Shown: positions 35,388 to 42,535 of the stretch, in pieces
Layout of the letters: every line of letters begins with the position of its first letter
Position numbering within the stretch: position 1 is the first letter of the stretch
DNA from: Jatrophihabitans telluris
GTDB taxonomy: Bacteria > Actinomycetota > Actinomycetes > Mycobacteriales > Jatrophihabitantaceae
Direction of reading: 5' to 3'
Assembly: GCF_023516435.1 (NCBI RefSeq)
Contig: NZ_CP097332.1
Location: 248,001-312,000, forward strand
Length of the DNA: 64,000 nt
The notes under the pieces: generated by a model
The model's database searches: none
Told to the model about the DNA's origin: nothing
What the model saw: the letters and a program-made list of their open reading frames with translations, nothing else
Position numbers and translations under genes: made by a program

Positions 35388-37352
35388 GTGGAAATGGGCG
35401 CGCGTGACGCCCGGCCGAGGTCTGTTCGGACTCGCATCCGGCGCTGGTGGTGGGGAAACGAGGCGCGGACGGCCGATGTGCTCCCGCTCCATTCGCCGCT
35501 GAGCCGCGTCGGCGCCCTGCTCGTGTTCGTGTGCGCCTCGCTGGTGATCGGCACCGCGTGGCTGCTGAACACCGACACGGTGGGATGGTTGCGGGCCTCG
35601 GCCAGCGAAGTCGTGGCGGCGCTGGCCGCGCTGGCGGCTCTCGCGCTGCCCTGGCGGCGAGTGCCGTCCTGGCTGCTGTTGATCTTCCCGCTCATCGCGC
35701 TGCTGCCCATCGCGCTGCTCATCGACACGACCGGCCAGTACGCGACGGCGTACAACAACGTGTTCACCCTGGCCGCTGCCTACTCCGGGCTCACCCAGCG
35801 CCGCTGGATCGCCTTGCTCACGATCCCCGGGATGCTGCCGCTGTACTACCTGGCCAACGGTGGCACCTCGGCCGGTTTCTACATCCGGCTGCCGGTCGCC
35901 CTCGTGACCTGGACCGTGCTCGCCGCCCTGCTGTCCGATCTGGTCGCCCGGTATCGCGCGGCCGGGCTTCAACTGCGCCGGGAGGCTGATGAGGTCGGGC
36001 GGCTGGCGGTGCAGGACGCCTTGACCGGACTGCCCAACCGCAAGGTGTTCGAGGAGCGCCTCACGCTGGCACTGGAACGCAGCCGCAACGCCCAGACCCT
36101 GTGCGCGGTGTTCTTCTGCGACATCGACGGGTTCAAGGAGATCAACGACGGGCTCGGGCACGCCGCCGGGGACCGAATGCTGCGTGAGGTGGCCAACCTG
36201 CTCACCGGACTGTTGCGCGCCGAGGACACCGTTTCCCGTTTGGGCGGCGACGAATTCGCCCTGCTGGTCTCCGACGTGGCCGAGGCCGGCCAGGCGGAGC
36301 TGCTCGGTCATCGGCTCGCCGCGGCGCTCGACCGCAGCTACCTCAGCAGCGAGCAACAGGTTTCGGCCTCGATGTCGGTCGGGGTCGCCGTGGCCGACAG
36401 CGCGGCCCTGCACGGGATGGGGGAGTACCCGCCGGTCAGTGCGGCCGGAGCGCCGGTCACCGCGGCCCGGGTGATCGCGGCGGCGGATCTGGCGATGTAC
36501 GAGGCGAAACAAGCCGGCGGGGGCGTGTGCCGGGCCTGGGACGCGGGTAGCGCCTCGGCCCAGGAGGACCGCTACCGGATCAGTTCCGACCTGCGACGCA
36601 CTCTCGAGCGAAAGAGCGACGCGCAGTTGTGGGTGGCATACCAGCCCATCGTGGACCTGATGACCGGCCAGACCGTCGGCGTCGAAGCCCTGGCGCGCTG
36701 GGACCATCCCGCGCGCGGCGCGGTCCCGCCGGAGTTGTTCATCGCCGCCGCCGAAGCCAGCGGGGTGATCCACGCCCTGGGCCGGCGAGTGCTGCAGCAG
36801 GCCAGCCAGCAGGTCGCGCGGTGGAACGAAAGCAGGGTGCAGGAGGGCCACTCGCCGTTGTGGGTTTCGGTGAACTGCTCGCCCAAGCAGTTGCAGGGTC
36901 CGTCCATCGTCGAGGACGTGCAGGCCGCGTTGCTGGAGTCCGGGCTCGCTCCGGAGCGGCTCATTCTCGAGATCACCGAGAGCGCCCTGCTGGTGGGGCC
37001 GTCCCTCGTCGCCGAGCGACTGGCCGCGCTGCGCAACTGCGGGGTGGTCATCGCGCTGGACGATTTCGGCACCGGGTACTCAGCGCTGTCGCACCTACGT
37101 CACCTGCCGATCCAGATCGTGAAGATCGATCGGTCCTTCGTCGCCGGACTCGGCAGCATCTCCGCGGACGAGGCGGTCGTCGCGGCGGTGACCGGCCTCG
37201 CGAGCCGGCTCGGACAGACCGTTCTGGCCGAGGGCGTCGAGACCCGGGTGCAGGAGTCACGCGCTCGTCAGTTGGGCTGCACTTTCGGCCAGGGCAACCT
37301 GTACGCCGAACCCCAGCCGGCCGCGGACCTCGACCGCGTCCTCGTCCGCTGA
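35388..37352 (+). CDS. Membrane-bound GGDEF-EAL cyclic-di-GMP enzyme
   Basis: 654 residues. The N-terminal membrane region has about six helices (about 40-190, MASE-like). The GGDEF domain (about 205-390) has RLGGDEF at about residue 286 and an RxxD inhibitory site (RAED) five residues before it. The EAL domain (about 405-650) has VEALARW, the Asp-rich LDDFGTGYSALSHL and KIDRSFV. Both active sites look intact, so it may make and break c-di-GMP. The start is GTG 35388 or ATG 35394. A 32-bp tandem array begins at the base after its stop codon. Confidence 0.93.
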   Translation: MEMGARDARPRSVRTRIRRWWWGNEARTADVLPLHSPLSRVGALLVFVCASLVIGTAWLLNTDTVGWLRASASEVVAALAALAALALPWRRVPSWLLLIFPLIALLPIALLIDTTGQYATAYNNVFTLAAAYSGLTQRRWIALLTIPGMLPLYYLANGGTSAGFYIRLPVALVTWTVLAALLSDLVARYRAAGLQLRREADEVGRLAVQDALTGLPNRKVFEERLTLALERSRNAQTLCAVFFCDIDGFKEINDGLGHAAGDRMLREVANLLTGLLRAEDTVSRLGGDEFALLVSDVAEAGQAELLGHRLAAALDRSYLSSEQQVSASMSVGVAVADSAALHGMGEYPPVSAAGAPVTAARVIAAADLAMYEAKQAGGGVCRAWDAGSASAQEDRYRISSDLRRTLERKSDAQLWVAYQPIVDLMTGQTVGVEALARWDHPARGAVPPELFIAAAEASGVIHALGRRVLQQASQQVARWNESRVQEGHSPLWVSVNCSPKQLQGPSIVEDVQAALLESGLAPERLILEITESALLVGPSLVAERLAALRNCGVVIALDDFGTGYSALSHLRHLPIQIVKIDRSFVAGLGSISADEAVVAAVTGLASRLGQTVLAEGVETRVQESRARQLGCTFGQGNLYAEPQPAADLDRVLVR

Positions 37353-37485
37353 TGCGTTGAGGTTGCCCTTGTTGTTCGGTCTGGTGCGTTGAGGTTGCCC
37401 TTGTTGTTGGGTCTGGTGCGTTGAGGTTGCCCTTGTTGTTCGGTGTGGTGCGTTGAGGTTGCCCTTGTTGTTCGGCCTGGTGCGT
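37353..37485. repeat. 32-bp tandem array, four units, between convergent genes
   Basis: Units start at 37353, 37385, 37417 and 37449, with a partial unit (tgcgt) at 37481. The consensus begins tgcgttgaggttgccctt and continues gttgttcggtctgg; variation is confined to the last third. The first unit starts directly after the TGA of the GGDEF-EAL gene, and the array ends 7 bp before the stop of the convergent SRPBCC gene. The 19-bp core matches the array at 38908-39031 in inverse orientation, with one variable C/T. Confidence 0.92.
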
Positions 37486-37492
37486 CAGCGGC

Positions 37493-37939
37493 TCAGTTGT
37501 CGAGTACGTGTTGGAGCGCAGCCAGCACCGGTAGCCAGGTGTCCTCGGCTTCAGACCGGCTGTCCAGGCTTTCCACCTCGTCCACCTGCAGGCTGCAGAC
37601 GGTGCCCTGCGACAACCGGCAAGCCCGGATCTGCCAGGTCAGGTAGACCGGCGGGTCTTCAGCACATTGCAGTTGGTAAGAGAGGCGGTCGCCCGGACGG
37701 GCACACAGCACCCGCCCGCTCAGGGTGATCAGATCGGAGTAGCGCTCGTCGCAATGCCGTGCCTTGATGGGGGCGCCGGCGGTCCACTCCGAGGTCAGCA
37801 CCAGACCGTAGAGATAACGAGGGGTGAGCGACGGATCGGTCAGGGCCCGCCAGACGTGTTCGGGCGACGCCGTGGTGTGGCAGGCAAAGGTCCCGTCCCG
37901 CGCGTCGCGCAGCGCCCCGTCGACCAGGGACTCGGCCAT
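37493..37939 (-). CDS. SRPBCC (AHSA1-type) domain protein
   Basis: 148 residues. TTASPEHVWRALTDPSLTPRYLYGL near the N-terminus, a central SGRVLCARPGDRLSYQLQ and a C-terminal long helix (DTWLPVLAALQHVLDN) define the START/SRPBCC ligand-binding fold. Small hydrophobic ligand unknown. It converges on the GGDEF-EAL gene, with only the 32-bp array between them. Confidence 0.85.
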   Translation of the reverse strand: MAESLVDGALRDARDGTFACHTTASPEHVWRALTDPSLTPRYLYGLVLTSEWTAGAPIKARHCDERYSDLITLSGRVLCARPGDRLSYQLQCAEDPPVYLTWQIRACRLSQGTVCSLQVDEVESLDSRSEAEDTWLPVLAALQHVLDN

Positions 37940-38076
37940 GGCGCACCCCCAACATGGCTGGCGTTGACAGGCGATGCTGCCATGATCCGGCGTCGGGGGG
38001 TAGCCCTGGCCATCAACTCACTGACGTCGCTGGCCTTGTTTTAGGCATATAGCTACGGACGTTTCGGGCACGCCGG

Positions 38077-38145
38077 TCAGTTCGGCCCTCGGGTCAGTTC
38101 GGCACTCGGGTCAGTTCGGCACTCGGGTCAGTTCGGCACTCCGGG
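38077..38145. repeat. 17-bp tandem array, four units
   Basis: tcagttcggcactcggg at 38077 (one change), 38094, 38111 and 38128 (one inserted base). It ends 2 bp from the stop codon of the minus-strand membrane protein at 38148, so it is the first sequence 3' of that gene. Confidence 0.9.
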
Positions 38146-38147
38146 CC

Positions 38148-38816
38148 TCAGGCGGCAGCGCGCCGGGTTGGCGCTGGCGGAAGTCGCCGGTCCAGGAGCG
38201 CGAACACCGCCGCCAGCAACCCGAAGACGAGGGTCACGGCGACCGAATTCACGGCGACCCTGACGTAGCCGTGCGAGGGCACGTCCAGGAACGGATAGGG
38301 ATACCACTTCCAGATGGCGCCTCGGAGCAGGGTGTACGCCAGCCAGGCAACCGGAAACAGCAGCGACAACCCGATCGTGCGGACGTCGATCCGAGGCCGC
38401 GGCCCGAACAGCAGCCACCCCAGCACCATCAGGATCGGGACCAGGTAATGCACGATCGTGTTGACGAACGTCTCGGCTCCGGCCGCTGGCTGATGGATGG
38501 CGGCCAGGACGGTCGAGTAGACGATTCCGGTCACCGTGATACCGAACAAGGCGGCCAGTCGCAGGGGCCGCCACCACCGTCCGTCCCGCTCGGGCCGCAG
38601 AGCGAGCTGAAAGGACACGATGCCGCACAACACGTTGCTGTCGATGGTGAAGAAACTGACCAGTCGGATCAGTCGCCCGATGAGGCTGGAGCCGCGCAAC
38701 ACTCCCGGATGCACGTCATGTGGAGAACCGGTAAGCCGGACGGCGATGATCACCTGAACGACCAGCGCCACCAACACGAGCAGTGCTACGACGGCGTGCC
38801 AGAGGCGGGCAATCAC
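38148..38816 (-). CDS. Pr6Pr family membrane protein
   Basis: About 222 residues from a GTG at 38816 (38825 also possible; reading further upstream would translate the 32-bp repeats). Six hydrophobic helices, with FTIDSNVLCGIVSFQLALRP, NTIVHYLVPILMVLGWLLFGPRP and YPYPFLDVPSHGYVRV, match the Pr6Pr (FAR-17a/AIG1-like) family. Eukaryotic relatives hydrolyse fatty-acid esters of hydroxy fatty acids using Thr and His residues; the bacterial role is unknown. The 3' side is a 17-bp array and the 5' side a 32-bp array. Confidence 0.8.
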   Translation of the reverse strand: MIARLWHAVVALLVLVALVVQVIIAVRLTGSPHDVHPGVLRGSSLIGRLIRLVSFFTIDSNVLCGIVSFQLALRPERDGRWWRPLRLAALFGITVTGIVYSTVLAAIHQPAAGAETFVNTIVHYLVPILMVLGWLLFGPRPRIDVRTIGLSLLFPVAWLAYTLLRGAIWKWYPYPFLDVPSHGYVRVAVNSVAVTLVFGLLAAVFALLDRRLPPAPTRRAAA

Positions 38817-38907
38817 GCTCCGCACACTAGCGAAACCCCACAGCAACCTGTCAACACCGCCGACGCTGCCAGTGCTGTCCCGGTCCGCTGAGGTTGCCCA
38901 CATTGCC

Positions 38908-39031
38908 AGCAACGAGGGCAACCTCAACGGGGAAGGGCCCAGCAACGAGGGCAACCTCAACGGGGAAGGGCCAGCAACGAGGGCAACCTCAACGGGGAGG
39001 GCCCAGCAACGAGGGCAACCTCAACGGGAGG
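38908..39031. repeat. 32/33-bp tandem array, four units (inverse of the 37353 array core)
   Basis: Units start at 38908, 38941, 38973 and 39005: agcaacgagggcaacctcaa followed by cggggaagggcc. The complement of the core is gttgaggttgccctcgttg, matching the array at 37353 except for one T/C. A further inverted partial copy (ctgaggttgccc, 38888-38899) precedes the first unit and could pair with it. The array touches the stop codon (39032-39034) of the minus-strand PNPOx-like gene. Confidence 0.92.
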
Positions 39032-39562
39032 TTAGAACCGCCAGCGCGTGGCGCCTCCTGGATCGACGGTCGCCAGGGCGGTGGCGGCGCGGGCCTCGAT
39101 CCGATACACGAACCAGGGCGGGCTCCCCGCCGATGGCGCGTTGAATTCGGCGGTCAGGGCCAGGCCGGAGTCGTCCACCCGCGCGGGCCAGCCCTGCTCG
39201 TTCCAGCGCCGGGCACGTGCGGCGACGGTGGCTGGGTCGGTCACCCGACGCGCGTCCCCGTCGATGACGAGGTCGAACTGGTCGGTGGCCACGCTCAGTG
39301 CGCAGCGCGAATCCAGCGCGATGTTGCGGCCCTTACGAGTCGATTCGCCGGACTGGAACCAGAAGGCACCGTCGGCCCAGATCGCGCCCACAGCGGTCAC
39401 GTGGGGGCTGCCATCGGGGTTCAGGGTGGTCAGCCAACAGGTGTGCCGGTCAGGCCCGCCGGTGGACGGGGCCTGCGGGAAACCCTGATCGAGGCGCGAC
39501 TGGACGGCGGCCCAGTCCATGGTCGGCAGGTGGTAGAGCTCGGCGAGGTTCTTCGTATCCAT
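39032..39562 (-). CDS. Pyridoxamine 5'-phosphate oxidase-like flavin/F420 split-barrel protein
   Basis: 176 residues. The split-barrel motifs are RHTCWLTTLNPDGSPHVTAVGAIWADGAFWFQSGESTRKGRN near the N-terminus and SVATDQFDLVIDGDARRV in the middle, with a C-terminal PPWFVYRIEARAATALATVDPG segment. Binds FMN or F420; the substrate is unknown. The ATG at 39562 is chosen because it opens the conserved fold. A 32-bp repeat array follows directly after its TAA. Confidence 0.85.
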   Translation of the reverse strand: MDTKNLAELYHLPTMDWAAVQSRLDQGFPQAPSTGGPDRHTCWLTTLNPDGSPHVTAVGAIWADGAFWFQSGESTRKGRNIALDSRCALSVATDQFDLVIDGDARRVTDPATVAARARRWNEQGWPARVDDSGLALTAEFNAPSAGSPPWFVYRIEARAATALATVDPGGATRWRF

Positions 39563-39988
39563 GGAAATCCTGACCTCGCACCGTCGGAAAACTCATCGGT
39601 GGGCGGCTGGAGCGGACGCTCCGATCCCGCCGGGTAGGGGCCACGCGTCCGTGGTGTCCGATCGCGATGCCGCTTCCCGCACGACCACGCGGAGTTGCTT
39701 GCCGTTGTCCGGCAACGGGTAGGCCGACAGGGCACATGTCGCCATCCAGGTGAAGGCGACGTCCCGCCGACGCCGCTGGCGTTCATACCGGGTGCCTTCG
39801 TCGGCGCCGGCCGCTACTTCGGTATCGGCACCCACTTCGCCAGTACGCTGGCGTCGTTGCTGGCGGGCTGCGGGCTGCGGGCTCGCCTACGCCTGCAAGC
39901 GAGGCGCCGACCTGATCGAACGGTCGCAGGGTGCGGACCTCCAATCGTTGCCTATCGATGCCGGCCTGGTCGGCGGACAGGAGTAGTC
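39563..39988. other. 426-bp region without a convincing gene
   Basis: Only short open frames exist. A 50-codon minus-strand frame (ATG near 39744) and two plus-strand frames (around 39760-39980, one ending GADLIERSQGADLQSLPIDAGL) look protein-like in composition but lack a start with a ribosome site and known motifs. A decayed gene is possible. The end of the region contributes the aggag site for the ABM gene. Confidence 0.4.
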
Positions 39989-40309
39989 ATGATCTTCATT
40001 ACGGCGAAGTTCCCGGTGAAGCCGGAGGATGCCGACCGGTGGCCCGAGATCTCGGCTCGGTTCACCGAGGCAACCCGTGGTGAGGAAGGCTGCCTGTGGT
40101 TCGACTGGTCACGCAGCCTGGACGATCCCAACGAGTACGTGCTGGTCGAGGCGTTCCGGGACGGCGACGCCGGCGCGGCCCACGTGAACTCGGCACATTT
40201 CACGGCGGCCCAGGCGGAACTGCCGCAGCACCTGGCGGCAACCCCCAAGATCGTCAGCATCTCGATCCCGCAGGACGACTGGTCCGAACTGGGCGAACTC
40301 GCCGTCTGA
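39989..40309 (+). CDS. Antibiotic biosynthesis monooxygenase (ABM/YgiN-type) domain protein
   Basis: 106 residues from the ATG at 39989, preceded by aggag at the right distance. FITAKFPVKPEDADRWPEISARF, GEEGCLWFDWSRSLDDPNEYVLVEAFRD and an HVNSAHFTAAQAELPQHLA helix are classic for the dimeric alpha/beta barrel of putative quinol monooxygenases. Cofactor-free oxygenation of a quinol or related compound is the family role; the substrate is unknown. A shared terminator lies between it and the convergent DinB gene. Confidence 0.88.
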   Translation: MIFITAKFPVKPEDADRWPEISARFTEATRGEEGCLWFDWSRSLDDPNEYVLVEAFRDGDAGAAHVNSAHFTAAQAELPQHLAATPKIVSISIPQDDWSELGELAV

Positions 40310-40321
40310 AGCCTGAGCGGT

Positions 40322-40361
40322 CTTCATCCCTTCCCCGCTAGGGCATGCGGGAGGGATGAAG
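40322..40361. terminator. Bidirectional hairpin between convergent genes
   Basis: cttcatccct (40322-40331) and agggatgaag (40352-40361) form a 10-bp perfect stem around a 20-base GC-rich loop. The right arm lies inside the last codons of the minus-strand DinB gene, so the coding end doubles as a terminator arm. Confidence 0.65.
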
Positions 40362-41147
40362 GTCACCAGCGGCGCCCAGCGCGGCCAGGTCCCGCTCGGC
40401 GTAGAGCCGGTGCTGGAATTCCTCGTTGAGCACGGTGCTCAAACAGTCCGCGACCGAATAGCGGTCCGCGTCGGGGTAGCCCGGCCCCTCGACCGGTTCC
40501 GTCCGGGCCTGGAGCCGATCATCGGACAGGTCGTCGACGAGCTGCCGGACGGCGGCCGTGCGGGCCGCGCGCAGGGCGAGCACTTCCTCCAGGGACGGCC
40601 GAGCCTCCCGGTCGCGGGGCACACCCGGCCGGTCCCGCATCTCATCGTGCGGTAGGTCCAAGGCGCTCCACGGCGACGCCTGCCCGAGGATGGTGCGGAG
40701 GACCCAGGCGTCGGTCGCGAAGAGCAGGTGACGCAGCGTCTCGATGAACGACCACTCCCCGTCCACCCGTTCGTGCAGTTGTTCCTCCGGCAGCGTCCGC
40801 GCGCGCTCGACGGTCTCACCCCACAAACGCTCGAGGATCTCCCACGCCCGGCGATAACCGGCCGGGTCCTCGGGGCGCATCGCGGACCGGTCGGGATGGC
40901 GGCGGTCCAGCTCGGCATCGATCAGCGGGCCGATGTCCACGCCGTTGACGCTCACGTTCTGAATCCATCCGGTGATCTGGACATCGACCAGGTCGGCGCT
41001 TCGGATGACGGCTCCGCTGAGATCCACCGCTCGCAGCCGGGCGCGGCTCAGATCGGTGCGCCAGAAGCGGGAACCGGCCAGGGTTACATCGGAGAACCGG
41101 GCGCCGGTCAGGTCCTCGCCCCGGAATTCGCGGGTGTGCTCAGCCAT
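40338..41147 (-). CDS. Pentapeptide-repeat and DinB fusion protein
   Basis: 269 residues from the ATG at 41147. The N-terminal ~60 residues are pentapeptide-like (LTGARFSDVTLAGSRFWRTDLSRARLRAVDLSGAVIRSADL). The remaining ~200 residues form a DinB four-helix domain (AWEILERLWGETVERARTLPEEQLHERVDGEWSFIETLRHLLFATDAWV ... LNEEFQHRLYAERDL), with His residues at the usual metal-site positions. DinB-like proteins are often thiol-dependent transferases in actinobacteria (mycothiol). What the pentapeptide part adds is unknown. Confidence 0.85.
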   Translation of the reverse strand: MAEHTREFRGEDLTGARFSDVTLAGSRFWRTDLSRARLRAVDLSGAVIRSADLVDVQITGWIQNVSVNGVDIGPLIDAELDRRHPDRSAMRPEDPAGYRRAWEILERLWGETVERARTLPEEQLHERVDGEWSFIETLRHLLFATDAWVLRTILGQASPWSALDLPHDEMRDRPGVPRDREARPSLEEVLALRAARTAAVRQLVDDLSDDRLQARTEPVEGPGYPDADRYSVADCLSTVLNEEFQHRLYAERDLAALGAAGDLHPSRMP

Positions 41148-41303
41148 CCCCCCAGGGTGGCCGCCGTTTCGCCATTTGTCACTGGCACGCGCGCTGCCCG
41201 CCTGCGGCGCGCTGCCCGGCGGCCCGCTGCTGAGGACCACCGCGTTGGCCGGACCCCGAGCCGTCGATTAGCTTGAGGTTCGGCCAACGGATCGGAGATT
41301 GTC

Positions 41304-42173
41304 ATGGCACGGGTAGTCGTCACGGGTGGTTCGGGCAAGCTGGGACGGGCCGTGGTCGCCGACCTTGCCCGGCACGGGTGGGACGTGGTCGTCTTCGACC
41401 GGTCGGCACCCTCCGGTCTGGACGGCGAGATCACCGACAAGGTGACCTTCGTGCCGGTCGATCTGACCGACTACGGTCACGTCCTGGACGCGATGCTGGG
41501 TGTCGAGGAACGATACGACGCAGTCGATGCGCTGGTGCACCTGGCGGCGATCCCGGCGCCGGGTCTGGTCCCTGACCACGCCACGTTCGCCAACAACATG
41601 AACTCCTCCTTCAACGTGGTGTCCGCCGCCCGGCGCCGGGGCATCAAGAACATCGTGTGGGCCTCCAGCGAGACGGTCCTCGGGTTGCCGTTCGACACTC
41701 CGCCCCCGTACATCCCGGTGGATGAGGAGTACCCACCGCGGCCGCAGAGCACCTACTCGCTCACCAAGACGCTGGAGGAGACGATGGCCGTCCAGTTGTG
41801 CCGTTGGGACCCGCAGCTGAAGATGATCGGTCTGCGCTTCTCCAACGTGATGGACGTCGAGGACTACGAGCAGTTCCCGTCCTTCGACGCCGACCCGATG
41901 CTGCGCAAGTGGAATCTGTGGGGCTACATCGACGCGCGGGACGGGGCCCAGGCGGTGCGCCGGGCTCTGGCCTACGCGACACCCGGTGCGGAGGTCTTCA
42001 TCGTCGCCAACGCCGACACGGTGATGTCGCGCCCCTCGGCGTCGTTGGCGGCCGAGGTCTTCGACGGTGTCGAGGTTCGCAAGGAGCTGGGCGAGCACGA
42101 GACGATGTTGTCCATCGACAAGGCCCGACGCCTGCTGGGCTTCGCGCCGGAGCACAGCTGGCGCGATAGCTGA
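41304..42173 (+). CDS. NAD-dependent epimerase/dehydratase (extended SDR)
   Basis: 289 residues. The N-terminal nucleotide site is VTGGSGKLGRAVVADL. The catalytic Tyr-xxx-Lys is in STYSLTKTLEE, with Ser in VWASSETVLG. Acts on a sugar nucleotide or similar substrate; no sugar-biosynthesis partner adjoins it. Followed 43 bp later by a small hypothetical gene. Confidence 0.9.
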   Translation: MARVVVTGGSGKLGRAVVADLARHGWDVVVFDRSAPSGLDGEITDKVTFVPVDLTDYGHVLDAMLGVEERYDAVDALVHLAAIPAPGLVPDHATFANNMNSSFNVVSAARRRGIKNIVWASSETVLGLPFDTPPPYIPVDEEYPPRPQSTYSLTKTLEETMAVQLCRWDPQLKMIGLRFSNVMDVEDYEQFPSFDADPMLRKWNLWGYIDARDGAQAVRRALAYATPGAEVFIVANADTVMSRPSASLAAEVFDGVEVRKELGEHETMLSIDKARRLLGFAPEHSWRDS

Positions 42174-42216
42174 GCCGGACGTTGGCCGCCCCCGTGGTCA
42201 GGCGGACACTGGGTGG

Positions 42217-42495
42217 GTGGACCGGAGTGAACTGCGCGGCTGGATCGAGGACGCTTTGGCGCGCCACGAGCGGGACTGCCTGGAGCGCGGCGAGGACGTC
42301 ACGGGCAGCACGGTCGCGGAGATCATCGATGCCGTGTGGGGTCGGCTGCCTTTGGAGGTTCGCCGGGCCACGACACGCACGGACGTGCAGGCGAGCCTGA
42401 CCATGTTGACGGTGCGGCGCGGGCTCGGCGTGCGGACCGGCGCCTCGCACCGAGCGGCCCTCGAGGGCGACGACCCTCACCACCGCGGGCTCTGA
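42217..42495 (+). CDS. Hypothetical protein, 92 residues
   Basis: GTG start (VDRSELRGWIEDALARHERDC). A soluble, helical protein with VTGSTVAEIIDAVWGRLPLEVRRATTRTDVQASLTML. I cannot assign a family; the charge pattern resembles small regulatory or adaptor proteins. The composition matches the neighbouring genes and the frame is clear in third-position G/C. A small hairpin (gggct-ctgaa-agccc, 42487-42501) spans its stop. Confidence 0.6.
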   Translation: MDRSELRGWIEDALARHERDCLERGEDVTGSTVAEIIDAVWGRLPLEVRRATTRTDVQASLTMLTVRRGLGVRTGASHRAALEGDDPHHRGL

Positions 42496-42535
42496 AAGCC
42501 CTTCGGTATCGAGCCGATGTCGTCGAGCTCGCCGA

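Noticed and set aside
33966-36851. 961-codon open frame on the minus strand
   Set aside because: It lies opposite the TetR, quinone-reductase and GGDEF-EAL genes, which all have clear motifs. Its translation is Arg/Gly/His-rich and motif-free, as expected of antisense frames in high-GC DNA.
38826-38960. N-terminal extension of the Pr6Pr protein
   Set aside because: The extension would translate the 32-bp repeat units (RLPSLLGPSP) and has no family counterpart.
37353-39031. CRISPR arrays
   Set aside because: Units are directly adjacent with no unique spacers, and no cas gene is in the window.
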